Of a stretch of 64,000 nt of DNA, positions 23,861 through 35,187 are shown in pieces. The notes under the pieces are model-generated. The model was not told where the DNA came from, did not search any database, and saw nothing but the letters and a program-made list of their open reading frames with translations. Position numbers and translations under genes: made by a program. Origin of the DNA: Rosa chinensis (taxonomy: Eukaryota > Streptophyta > Magnoliopsida > Rosales > Rosaceae); NCBI RefSeq assembly GCF_002994745.2, contig NC_037091.1, positions 24,123,789-24,187,788 of the forward strand. The letters run 5' to 3'. Each line of letters begins with the position of its first letter. The first letter of the stretch is position 1.

Positions 23861-24629
23861 GAACCACATTTTGTCATTTACTGTTTCTATATTTTGATTA
23901 CATATGTTATGATGGCTGATGTGCCAAGTCTTTAAATCAAGTTTATGCTTAATTGGTTTGAAAATAATTGTATCTTCCTCTCTTCATATTGACACTGAAG
24001 ATAAATTTCCCGGCTGCCAATTTACTCCGCTTCTTGAGAATAATACAATTGCTCTCACCCTGTAAACTCCTCAAGGCATTATCGATCCCTGTTTATGCAA
24101 AGAAATCTCTTAGTTACATCACATTGATAACACTCCAGCGTACTAGAAGGCAATCATCATAATGTAAGAAATGAACTTTTTTAAAAACTGATATTAGAGA
24201 CAATAGACAACATCGACAATTCATCCCGTGCATTCTTTTATTCCTTTGTAGGAAAGAGTTGGATGAGAGACGCACTGACCTGACTAACAGGTTGGTGAAT
24301 CTCCAAAGCCTGTTTAAATCTCCCAGGGGCACCAAGGTACCTGCAATAACCACACTAAAGCATGAAAATTAGAGCGCACGTCAAATGCAACCCCACATTT
24401 CCTTAGAAAAGAAACTGTAAAGTGGTACAAAAGATAAAAACGTCTACAGCGAGATGATAATATGGAAAATGTTTCTACTTAGATTGGGGAGTCTAGAATC
24501 TAGATAGAAGCAATGTAGAGAGTAGGATATAGTACGAACTACGGACCACAAGATGTATAGTGATTCGCCATGTTGAGAGACTATGTCCACTTTATATGGT
24601 TGAGCCTTGAGGCCCAAATAGAGAGATAG
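23861..24629 (-). other. Unidentified exon-like pieces
   Basis: The minus strand shows a possible exon at about 24342-24277 (KYLGAPGRFKQALEIHQPVS) bounded by TGCAG and a CAG|GTCAG donor. A second frame at about 24098-23955 (IDNALRSLQGESNCIILKKR onwards, stop TAA) follows TTGCATAAACAG. They could be remnants of one gene, but I do not recognise it. A short block around 24413-24463 (ACTGTAAAGTGGTACAAA) recurs at 25502-25550. Confidence 0.3.
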
Positions 24630-24646
24630 AGTAAGAAGAGATAGAT

Positions 24647-25436
24647 TTTTTTTTTTTTGGGGTCAAATAGAACTTTCATTAGATGAAGCACATATTACAA
24701 AAGTAATACAGAGAAAATGGGAGTCCTAAGCCCAAAAATCCAATAGACAACCCATACCTAAACCTAAAACCGAAGCCCAAAAGTCCAAAATACCAAAAGA
24801 ACCAAGACCTAACACCAAACTCTTCACTTCAACGCCTCTGCTGGCCGCCATGGTGATATTGTGACCAACTGAACCCGACAGAATCTTGACATCCAGAGGC
24901 CAAGTAAACTCTCCACCATCATTCTCCACACCTAAATTGGAAGCACAGGAAGAACAACAAGAACAAAACAAAGAACTTAGTAAAGGTAGTCGTGGAGGTG
25001 GAGACCACCATGCATCACAACACCACTGGTCCGGCGATGTCCACAATCTTTGGTGGTTTGCCGGTACTGCTGCAATCTTCATGTATGAAGTTAAGTGAAC
25101 AGGTCTCTGTCGAGACATCAAGGGTTGAATGTGAAGATGAGGTTGTGGAAAAAGAGAAAATTCGAATGAAGATGAGAGGGTGAGGTGTTTGAGATGGAGG
25201 AGACTGTGAGATTTGATAGTAGATCTGGAAATTTGATGAACAATTGGGCAAGAACAAGGAAAGATAGAAAGAAAAAGAGACATAAACAGATCTAAAGCTG
25301 AGACCAAACTCAAGAAACTCACCACAAAAGGGTGGAGACGCACCACAGAGGGTGGAGAAACCGGAGACTTGCCGACTCTCAAAACAGCAGAGGAGAGAAG
25401 AAAAGTCCACTCACTTCTATCTTACCCCCTTCATAT
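24647..25436 (-). mobile_element. LINE-like retrocopy B with 17-bp TSD
   Basis: A perfect 17-bp direct repeat, AGTAAGAAGAGATAGAT (24630-24646 and 25437-25453), flanks a 790-bp insert. The insert ends in poly-A on the minus strand (T run from 24646). The last bases before the tail (complement of GGGTCAAATAGAACTTTC) resemble plant L1-type 3' ends. Its 5' part has the tandem words CCACCCTCTGTGGTG and CCACCCTTTTGTGGTG, comparable with those in retrocopy A. The long minus-strand frame (25382 to 24726) shows no known domain and is probably not a protein gene. Confidence 0.82.
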
Positions 25437-25453
25437 AGTAAGAAGAGATAGAT

Positions 25454-25555
25454 AGATACTAACTGGGAGGACCCTTTTATAAGTAAGGGGGTCCTTTAAA
25501 AAACTGTAAAGTGGTACAAAGAAAAAATGTCCATAGCGAGATGATAATGGAAAAA
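25454..25555. other. Short flank with inverted repeat
   Basis: GGACCCTTTTATAAG and TAAGGGGGTCC form an imperfect hairpin near 25470-25493. The downstream block repeats 24413-24463. Confidence 0.4.
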
Positions 25556-26150
25556 AAAAAAAAAAATTTTATTTTTATTTTTATTTTTTATGGGTATGTA
25601 ATTCATTTATTGAAAGCCCAAAGGCAAAAAGGTTAGGCCATCTCCAGCTATTTTAGCCCCCGATAATCACTATTAATGCAAATATTGTAACTCTTACTTT
25701 CTAACATGTCCAATCCTTAGGGCTATAAGTTTAAATGCCATATTATTTTATTGTTTGCCCTTTAATCTCAGCCATTTGTTTTGTTGATCAGAATTTTGGG
25801 TCACCAGCATGGTCCCCACGAAGAAGAAGCCCAAGGGCTAAACAAAGCTTGACCCTTTTAGCACCCAAAATCAGTCTTTTGTTATAGTATAGCCTTGGGT
25901 TAGCGATGGAAAATGGTGATTTTTGGGCTATACCAACCCCTTAGCCCAAGGTTGGAGATGACCTTATATCCAAATACAGAGAACAACAAAAGTTTCAGTG
26001 TTTATGACAAAAGAAGTCAAGACACAATAGATATACGTGCTAAGAGAGGCAAGGAAACTTCATGGAGGTTGGAGGACCATTAGTCTAATACACAGTGCAC
26101 AACCTCTATTTAGCTAGCTTGGTTGCTGCATCAGCCTGCGCTTTAGCTTC
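25556..26150 (-). mobile_element. 5'-truncated LINE-type 3' end, split by a MITE
   Basis: A T-rich tail (about 25570-25598) followed by ATTCATTTATTGAAAGCCCA resembles the ends at 20213 and 24660. The sequence continues after the MITE at 25967. No target duplication was identified. Confidence 0.4.
25636..25963. mobile_element. PIF/Harbinger-type (Tourist-like) MITE
   Basis: The 328-bp element begins GGCCATCTCCA and ends TGGAGATGACC, inverted repeats with one mismatch. The direct repeat TTA flanks it (25633-25635 and 25964-25966). A TTA duplication and a small non-coding body fit a Tourist-like MITE. Confidence 0.78.
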
Positions 26151-26157
26151 TCTTGAG

Positions 26158-26231
26158 GGCATCTTCCACCATAGGCTAAAGGCCAAACAGATTTAGCCTA
26201 CCACAAAGGGAATATTCCCTCCAAGATGCCC
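26158..26231. repeat. Possible tiny MITE-like inverted repeat
   Basis: GGGCATCTT at the start and AAGATGCCC at the end are inverted copies 74 bp apart. An internal palindrome GGGAATATTCCC is present. No matching target duplication was seen. Confidence 0.35.
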
Positions 26232-26643
26232 ATTTGGCCTATCAACAAAAAATAGTACTGCCACCTTAAATCAAATTCTATAAACTAAAAATGAAATATC
26301 ATCATCTACAACGGCTATAATTTGAAAAGGATAAGAAAAATTGTTACGTCCTGAACGTAAATTTTCAGGTTTACTAGTCATTTGGACGATAAATGACAAT
26401 TACTTTCACCTTTTACTTCGTTCGATACTTTTAGTGGCCTTAAAAGTTAACTTTTTGTTCGGATCAGTTTTTGAGAAAAACTTCCTTCATGAAAGTGGTT
26501 GAGGACGTTAAACCGAGTATGTACATATGTAGTATGTAAAAATCGGAGTTCGTATGTGAAAATTATAACCGAAAAACTAAAGTTAGTATTCATGATAATT
26601 TAGTATAAATATGAGAAGTTACTGTGGTAGGTTGGTCAAAAAT

Positions 26644-26647
<4 letters not shown>

Positions 26648-26694
<47 letters not shown>
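26648..26694. repeat. (CT)n microsatellite
   Basis: About 23 CT units lie just after the expected LTR transcription start. The chromovirus LTR has a short CT run in the same place. Confidence 0.95.
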
Positions 26695-26696
<2 letters not shown>

Positions 26697-27802
26697 GTCG
26701 GCCTTCTTCTCATTTTCTTCGATTTGTCGCCGTCCGGCCACCAATCGACATGCCACCGGACTTTTGGAACCATCTCTTCCTCCTCCACACGCCCATAGCA
26801 GTGGGTCATCATGATTTATCTGGAGAAGAGAGAATTTGAGCCGAGAACATCACTGTTGCAGTTTGGAGGTCAACGCCGATTTCTCCCAAATCCAGCCACC
26901 TTCGGCGACGAAACTGGTACAAGCAGAAGCGCCTTGGAACACTCGTGAATCCCTCCAAGTTTCATAACTCAGATCGAGCTATGGAAGGAGAATCGAAGCT
27001 TGGAAGTTTTTGGCACTGTTCACGGTGGTTTACTCATTGTTCAAGGTGTTTTCCGGCCAATGAAGTATATTCAAGCTTTGTCACAGTGGAAAAAGTTGTT
27101 GCAAATGTTGAGATGTGCTTGCTGGTAAATTTTGGTGGCCTGAGGTGGAGTTGCCGGCGGTGCGTGGGGCTGGCGCATGGAGGCTTGTAGGGCAGGATTT
27201 TAGTTTCTGTTTTTAGCTGGATAAATTACTTGTGAGTTATAGAATCTATGATTGCGAGTTTGGTAGAAATAGGAGGAGTTTTGTTTCGATTGTGAATTTT
27301 CCGGAATTCGGATTTTCTTTTAGCGATTTATGAGAATTCGACCGTCGGATTTCTCTCGGTTCTACCCTAAAACATTTTAAGTATTAAATCGATATTAGTG
27401 GTGAAGATTGGAGGCTTTAGGGCATAAAGGCGATGTTAGGATTTAGTTTTCATTTGACGTAAATTTAAATTCCGTTCTGTACTTAGTTATTTATGAGTGC
27501 TGCATTGTACAGGATGTGAGGAGGATTCTCAAGAGGAGGCTTCGGATCGACGGCAAGCTTAGCCGTATACTGTGAGTGGACGTTTGATTTTAAATAATGC
27601 ATTCAATTATTTTCTTAATTAAGAATTTATTAAATTATCATTTTAAATTATTGAGCATATTAATTGATTTTAAATATTGAATTATTTTTATCGATTGGAC
27701 TTTTGGATTGGAAATTGTTATGCTTGATTTTAGACTTGTGTTTTTTATTGAATTTTGGCAAGTCTTTCCGAGGTGATTCCAAAATTATATATATTTATTA
27801 TT

Positions 27803-28219
27803 GGGCTAAATACAAATTATTACCCTCTGATTTAGGTCCAAAATCAATTCAGTCCCTGAACTTATAATTTCATCAAAAACACCCCTGCACTTTCAATTTT
27901 GATCTAATAGGTCCAATTTGTTAGTTTTCTGACAATTGAGTTATTTAACTTGTTAATGTGGCTCATATATGGCCTATGTTTTATGATGTGGTGTAGAGGT
28001 GGTCTGCATAATCAATTTAGGAGTGAGTCCTACTATTAAACATAAATAGTTTTTCAACAAATAATCCAACTATATAACTTGAACCCATAACAGAATATTA
28101 ACGAATTGGACCTATTAGATCAAAATTGAAAGTGCAGGAGTGTTTTTGATGAAATTAGAAGTCCAGGGACTGAATTGATTTTGGACCTAAACCACAGGGT
28201 ACTAACTAGTATTTAGCCA
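27803..28219. mobile_element. Mutator-type MITE with 9-bp TSD
   Basis: The long terminal inverted repeats begin GGGCTAAATAC on the left and TGGCTAAATAC on the right (complement), and continue for more than 100 bp through GGTCCAAAATCAATTCAG. The perfect 9-bp direct repeat TTTATTATT flanks them (27794-27802 and 28220-28228). Long inverted repeats and a 9-bp duplication are the MULE pattern. The 417-bp body encodes nothing. It is inserted in the LTR remnant. Confidence 0.88.
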
Positions 28220-28353
28220 TTTATTATTTCTCGCATATTGATTTATGAATTCGAGAATATTTTGGCATGCGGGTTCATGTCATTGTTATATATATTTTTT
28301 CTCGTGAGATTTTGGGGAAGCCTTACTGATTTTCGATTTTCGTGGATTTTAAG

Positions 28354-29509
28354 TGTCACGCCCCTGATTTTACACACATGAAAATCGATATATAACCCAA
28401 TAATTATATATGCGTGAACGTCTAGTCATCAATACAAAATACCTGAGATCTTTTTCCCTTAAACTTACACACATATTGATGCCCTGAACCCTCAAAGTTA
28501 ATATACACTCACTCCAAAGAGTTATATATTACACAAGCTTACGAATTAAATTGTCAACAACAAGATAAAACGTAAATGCTCCTCAGAGCTCACTACAACG
28601 GAAGTCCAAACAATGGTAAAGTCACAAAAATGGCTTCCTACCGTAAAGCTGCAAAGGCGCTATCTCAGCTTCAGCACGATTATCCTAACCTGCAGGATTA
28701 ACCCCTACACCGTTTGAATGGCGCACCGGGTTGCCACACAACAAACCCGGTAAGCTTTTGCAAGCCCGTATGAGTAACTCAAAACCACACATGCACAACT
28801 CGCCCAACGAGGAAACCCATCAACTCGTAAAAAGAAACACACACCCTGTTTTCCCAAAACAGCACATTCTTTTCCCAAAAGAAACGAATATAAGTCACCC
28901 CGTGACAAAGTCATATTAATTTAAAACTCTGACAATTCAATATGCATTTCCCAAAAATCACAATAAAGGTCACACCGTGACCAAATCATATAAATTGAAA
29001 CTCTGACAATTCAATATGATACACAAGTCCTCCCATGACAATTAAAAGAAAGAATCCCCGAAACTCCCTTTTAAAAACACATTCCCAAATCAACACAAGT
29101 CACCCCGTGACAAAATCATAATAATTGAAACTGTAACAATTAAATATGATAAACAAGTCCCCCCAGGACATTTAAAAGAAAGAATCCCCGAAACTCCCTT
29201 TTAAAAACACATTCCCAAATCAACACAAGTCACCCCGTGACAAAATCATAATAATTGAAACTCTGACAATTAAATATGATAAACAAGTCCTCCCAGGACA
29301 TTTAAAAGAAAGAATCTCCGAAACTCCCTTTTAAAAACACATTCCCAAATCAACACAAGTCACCCCGTGACAAAATCATAATAATTGAAACTCTGACAAT
29401 TAAATATGATAAACAAGTCCTCCCAGGACATTTAAAAGAAAGAATCTCCGAAACTCCCTTTTAAAAACACGTACTCATGAGCATCAGATAGCTCCCCACT
29501 ACCCCCCAT
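28354..29509 (+). repeat. Head of another LTR element
   Basis: It begins TGTCACGCCCCTGATTTT, a common start of plant Ty3/gypsy LTRs. It runs to the left end of CACTA element 2, where it is lost. No coding frame is present. The last half is a 130-bp tandem array. Confidence 0.6.
28960..29475 (+). repeat. 130-bp tandem repeat array
   Basis: Almost four copies of a 130-bp unit contain CAAGTCACCCCGTGACAAA and AAAAGAAAGAATC. The word AGAATCYCCGAAACTCCC starts at about 29051, 29181, 29311 and 29441, exactly 130 bp apart. A shorter 76-bp spaced half-copy precedes it (28891 and 28967). Confidence 0.92.
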
Positions 29510-32500
29510 CACTATAAAAAATAATTGCAACGGCTACCCTGTTTGGCGTCGGCATCCTTTTGCCGTCGCAAAAAATTGACTTTTCGCTTTGGCAAAATCA
29601 CGCCGTCGTAAAACTTGCGACTGAGTTGCTATGCCGTGGCAATGGGGTAGCCAAACTTTAATATTTATCTTCGGCGAACGTTTGCAGTCGCAGACTTCCA
29701 ATACTTAGCGACTGCGTCTAAAATGTCGTCGCACTAGTTAACAACTATGAGCCTTATTCTCTTATTAAATCTATTTTCTCATGAAAAAACCCTAGCCTAT
29801 TTCTCTCAATCCCTGTTCTCTATCGCATCCCTCTCTCTCTCTCTCTGTTCTCGATCTAACTGAACAAATTGAGCATCGTAGAACTTGGTGGCCACTGTGT
29901 TGATCTAGATCCAGGGCTTACTCTTTTTGCGTATTTCATTTTGGCTTACTCTTCAGTCGTTCCTCTCCTCTCTCGTTGAATCTAATTCGACTCAGATGCT
30001 TCCAATTCAATGGCGGGGTCATTCATGCGAGTTTCTTTCTGTCCGAGCCAAATTCGTACAGAATTTCGATTCAACTCAGATGGTCTCTCTTCTCTGTTCT
30101 CTAAAAGCTCGCGTCTTAGGTCAGTTCTCAACTCTCTTTTTGCTTGGTTTCTGTTTTGGGCTTCTTGTTTTTTACTGGTAGATTCAATTTTATGTTGAGA
30201 TTTTCAGTTATAATCTACTAGAAATTATCTGTGATTTAATTCATTGTGGACTGAAAGCTTTAGTCATTGCTTGTGTGAATTTGCTTTCTTGCACTTCTCT
30301 GTTAATTTGTATACAAAATGTAAATGCATTTAGAAGGTAAAGTGAATTTCATTTTAGAATTGAGGATTGACTAGAAGGAACAAGGCTCAAGCGGTGAAAT
30401 GACAAAGGCAAAGTTTTTCTGTTCTGATTTTAGTACATCAGTATTACTTACTAATCTTGAAAGATGTAGGGACAAGGGACTGGTGTTATCGTACATACAA
30501 TACTGGTGTCTGGTTTTTGGTATCGATCCTACAATGAAGGATGTTGACAAGTATTCTTTTGTTCCAGGTAAATTTCCCTCTCCATTTTCTTCTCCTTTTC
30601 CATCAAATTGTGTTTACCAATTGCACAATTATATTTTCCTTTTCATGTCATTGCGATTATGATTTCCACTGGTTTGATTCATTTTTTCTTTCGAAGCTAT
30701 TATTTCTGTTCAAGGAGCTCCAAAGATCTCCTAAGACCCAACTGCAATCGCACCGAGTATTTTCTCAGTGCAATTATCAATTACCATCTTTATAGGTAAT
30801 ATTATTTTCTCTAATTCTTCTTCTTCTTCTTCTGTGGGAACTATGGTTTTTCCTCTTTTGAGTTTTAGGGGTAAGTGAACACGTTGATAGATGAGAAACT
30901 TGATGTTAACTTTTTACTTTTCATTATCAGAGAAACAAAAGTAAATCTACTCACCGAACTTATGAATCCATTAACAGATATTGAGGAGCGGCACGAATTG
31001 TTGCAGGGCTAGGTTTCCCAAGTATATCATATATATCTTGTAATAAACTAAAGGGATCACTATATTCCAGTTACAGATTCCATTTAATGTTTGGCGTCTG
31101 AAGCTTGGTAATTGTATTTTACCAGGAGAAGAGATTTGTAGATGCAAAATGAGTAAAACGTAATGGTGGTCAGAAGTTGGAGCTGCACGATTTTGTACGA
31201 TGGTGGGTTGTTTCTTTTTCTGCAATCTGTATCTAGAATTGTAATAATATTGGTGCAAGTTTGTGAAGGAGATGGGGCTTAATCATCGAGCTGCACTTAG
31301 CAATATCACCAATTTCAAAAGAGAGGCTTTTGGGTATGTGATTTTTTCTTAGAATCTGAATCTATTTATGGGTTTTTGTTCTGGCATAGACCCATTACAA
31401 AGTTTTTTTTTTCGTCATTATTTTTTCTTTTTGTAAGTTGAATTATTGATTTTGATTCTTGTTGTGCTGTTTGGATTGTCAAATTGATTTTGTTCTGTTT
31501 TACTTAATATGTTTTCAGAAAGCATGCTTCTCAGTCAATATTAGAAGACTCTCTGTAAGTCAATATTTCATTGAAGATCTGCTTCTACTTATTTACAGTT
31601 TTATTGAATCTTTGTTATGTTTTTCTTAGTACTCAAGTGTGGTGTAAAGGTATAACATGTTTTCATTTCAATAATTGTAACTTGTACACTTATAGATCAA
31701 TTATTGACTCCTACATATCTTTTTTAGCTTGGTGAGAAGTCCACTACGCTCTTTGTTAAAGTCAAAATTAAAAGACCACACAGGTTGCTCTATCTAATTG
31801 TTTATGATCATGTCCTACTCAAGTATCTGATGGTAGAGATTGACTCATTGCTCAAGAAAAAGTATTGCCATGCACTACTTAGTTTGGATGAACTTGCCAA
31901 GTTATTTTCTGCTAGTATATGCTGTTTTTCATGTTTGATGATTGGTAATTAACTTTGCTATAGATTGCTACAGATGATTGGTGATTAACATCTGGTTGAC
32001 TCTGTGAAGCAAAATTTAGACACAGAAATTAGATATTGATGGGAAAATAACTTCTGTTCTTTTTCTCCTATACAGGTTGGTGGACAAAATTAATGTTTCT
32101 TTCTCCTGTGCAATTTCGAGCAAGTCTCTTTTGCTTCACAAATGAGAAATAGCTGCAACATTTCAATCAGGTATTAGTTGATGTAGACCTCTTTTGCATT
32201 CTCTATTTTTATTTTTAACTGAGAATTTTTGCTCTATGTTTTAAAGTTAAGTTCTTGTGGGTGATGTTTTCAGCATGTTTTTACATACGAGTTTCTGGTC
32301 ACATAAACTGGTGGAATAATTGCTTTTCCTCAATGAAGCTTGGTAAGCTAATATTCAGACGGGTACACTTTTGTTCAGTTGAGGTTTCACTCTTCCATTA
32401 TTCGCTATTTTGTTTTGTTCGGAAATGCTGAAGTATTAAAATTTGGAAACCTCCTTGGTTTAATATCTCTATCTGAATGTATTTTCTTACTGATTATTAA

Positions 32501-35187
32501 TTTCTGTTTGCAGGTGATGAGACTGGGGAAGAATGGTGTGGAGGAAGTTTCGGAATTGGGTCCTCTCTGAAACTTGGCTTTGCAGCTCCGAAAGTGACCA
32601 TACTTATAGCTAATTAGCTCACTTGCAACATTTGATGTTTGTAGGAGAAAGATATTGAGGGGTTGAGGTTACTGACCATACTTGGCTTGAGTGAATCATA
32701 CATGATGAGGTACTTTGTGCTAATGAATTAGTGTTTATCTCCTTTTTCCGATGAAGGTTGGACCAAACAAAATACTTTTTTTTTTTCCAGACCAATAGCT
32801 TTGTTTTGTTGACTACCCCCACTCGCATGAAGAGAAGATGGCCATGCATTTTCCAAAGCTGTTAAGATGCCCCTGTTTCTTCACTTCCATCCATCACTTT
32901 ATTCTCTTTTAAGTTGAGGCAAGTGCAAAGCAAAACTAAAATTAACTTGTGGCGTTTTGGCATTGAGATTCTTGTCCTCCTTGCTGTTGACTACTTCAGT
33001 GGCCACTGTCTTTTTCATTAATTAAGTTTCACTCCTAACTGTGCCTATACAGTTTGGGTTTGGACTTTGGAACTCTATTTCAAAATTTCCACATTATTTT
33101 ATCTTACGATTTCAACATAGTTCGTTGAGTTCTTTACTGCCAGAGGCTTGAGCCGACTGTCCTTGTTTCTTTCTCTATATTTATTTCTTTATTAAGAAAA
33201 TTTATTATTTATTACTATTAGTTTGTTTCATGCAGATAAGGAAGGAAGCACTCTGGGCATGCTTTGCAGTGGAACCTGATTTTGAGGCAATGATTTCGGT
33301 TAGTTCATATCACTGGATCTTGATTATTATTCTGGAATATATTTCCATTTATTAGTTTGTACTCTGTAGAAAAATAATATGGTTAGCAGAATGGAAGGAT
33401 CTCTAAACATCTACTTTAAGAAAATAACTGGTGGATACCTTAAGAAAATAACCTGGTGGTGCAGACAACCTGGTGGATACCTTAAGAAAATAACTCAATT
33501 CATCATTTGAGTGACTAAAGAGTTTAAACTGTTTTCTAAATTAACTGATTCTCTTCAATTAATATAATGCATCATTGTAAATCCAATGAATGGTTTAGGG
33601 TTCTTAAAGTTACACTTTCTTGTGGTTGCTTCCTCAAGTCCCTAGTATTGCTTCAGTTGCCAAGCAACTAGATCAAGATATTAATAGCTCATGTTTATTG
33701 AACTGAGAATCAATACTGAAATTTCAAAGGTTGCTTTCAGTTCCTATTTCTTAATAGTTCATGTTTATTGAATATTGTGAGTTCTGACTGAGGGTGCCTA
33801 TTGTGTATTATAGACTTTAGCTTGTTATCTGTCTATTCAGTGAACCAGAATTACTTCAAAGTTAGAGAGAAGGGGTTAGAATGGCATTGTGAAAAGTATA
33901 ACAGACCATTGTGGACAATCACTGCATTAGAATGGCATTATGTGGCAAGTCACTTTGTCATTATAGCTTCTTAATTAAAGTTATTGTTCCTCATTTGATT
34001 TCTCTTTAGTCAGTTAACCAATGGTACTGGTTTGTACAGTGTTCAAGAAATTAGCGTGTCATCAACCAGTGTACTGGTTTGTACATATATACCTTTATTA
34101 ATTTATCAATGATGAATATACATACTAGTATCAACTTGTAAAAGAAACACTAGCTTTGATGACACTTGGTTTGAAATTTCCTCTCATACTGCCATTCTCT
34201 TTGTAATATGATTATAAAGAATGGTGCAACCTGCGATGTTCATTATTGAAATTGGGTTATGGTGTGACATTGAAAAAGGGTGATATGCAAAGCCATACAT
34301 GATATATCAATTTCCTTTTTTTGATGTCTTAGGTTCCGGATGCAACTAGTGACCATGAAATTCGGAGGGAATCTGTAGGAGAAGAAGGGAATCCAGATTC
34401 AAGCTATGATAGAGCAATGGACTGAGTTTCAATATGTTCATATTCTGATAGTGCAATATTGGAATTTTTGTTAAGTGTTACTCTTGGTTGTCTTCATTAG
34501 GTGCTTGGTTTTGGGCATAACTTTGTATTTCTTCTAATTACATATTTGGATGAATGCATCAACTTAATTACATTGCTATGAAATAGATGAGTTAATGAAC
34601 AATATATGTGTTGTATATTGAGATTTTTATCCCATTTTTGGATGTTGCAAAAATACAGGTTTTGTTAAAAAAAAAAAATTGCTGGTTGGCTACTAGCATC
34701 GGTGAATTGCCGTAGCCAAGAATATTTTTCTATATAACACCACACCGAAGCTATGGCAACGAGACCGTAGCAAAATTTGCTATTGAAAAATTGGCGGAAA
34801 GCAAATTAGTTTGGCAGCAAAAAAGAATGGCGGGAAACAAATTTGGCGGGAAACAAATTTGTTAGGAAACAAATTTTGGCGGGAAGTAATATAATTATCT
34901 TAATATTAATTATGCTGCGACGGAAATTTGCCGTAGTATATTTTGTAATGGCGACGGCATTAGGGGTAGCATGAAACCGTCGCAGAGTAAGTGTCGCAAA
35001 GCTCTTTGCCGTCGCAAAAGTAGTCTGCCACGGCATTTTGTCGTGGCTAAAGATATTGGCGACGCCACCAACGGCGTCAGAAGCTTTGCCGTCGCAGAGC
35101 CGTCGCAAATGCTTTTTTGCGACGGCAAAACAGCTTTTCGCTACGGCAGGGCACCGTACGTGGCTATTGCAATTTTTTTTTGTAGTG
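29510..35187. mobile_element. CACTA element 2 with GCCGTCGC-rich ends
   Basis: The left end is CACTATAAAAAATAATTGCA and the right end is the complement of CACTACAAAAAAAAATTGCA. Within 250 bp of both ends the motif GCCGTCGC/GCGACGGC or close variants recurs in both orientations, the usual subterminal transposase-binding layout. The element spans 5,678 bp. The flanking triplets differ (CAT and TGT), so no duplication is confirmed. No TnpD or TnpA frame is recognisable; the interior looks like spliced gene sequence of unknown identity. Confidence 0.75.
30399..34425 (+). other. Exon-like series inside CACTA element 2
   Basis: CT-rich leader-like DNA at 29800-29870 is followed by possible exons. 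A 57-residue frame from 30399 (MTKAKFFCSDFS... DVDKYSFVP) ends at a CAG|GTAAAT. A short exon at about 33236-33299 (IRKEALWACFAVEPDFEAMI) runs from GCAG to GTTAGT. A last piece at about 34332-34426 (VPDATSDHEIRRESVGEEGN ... AMD, stop TGA) follows. They could be pieces of one captured or transposon-encoded gene. I do not recognise the protein. Phases have not been shown to agree. A CTGGTGGATACC duplication lies at 33430-33500. Confidence 0.35.

Larger units (their letters stand above)
26342..28353 (+). repeat. gypsy LTR remnant, 3' end missing
   Basis: It starts TGTTACGTCCTGAACG and carries the words GTTAAACCGAG and AAAAATCGGAGTTCGTATG shared with the chromovirus LTR (38781-38830), then a CT microsatellite, so it belongs to a related LTR family in plus orientation. 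It is cut at about 28353, where another LTR start (TGTCACGCCCC) begins. A Mutator-type MITE sits inside it. Short open frames here are LTR noise. Confidence 0.7.

Noticed and set aside
24726..25382. A 218-codon minus-strand frame
   Set aside because: Same situation in retrocopy B; low-complexity Ser/Pro/Leu composition with no domain, and no sign of coding constraint.
26611..26839. Frames with Ser-Leu repeats
   Set aside because: They translate the CT microsatellite inside an LTR remnant.
28960..29475. Regularly spaced repeats resembling a CRISPR array
   Set aside because: The unit is a 130-bp head-to-tail tandem without unique spacers, in plant LTR DNA.
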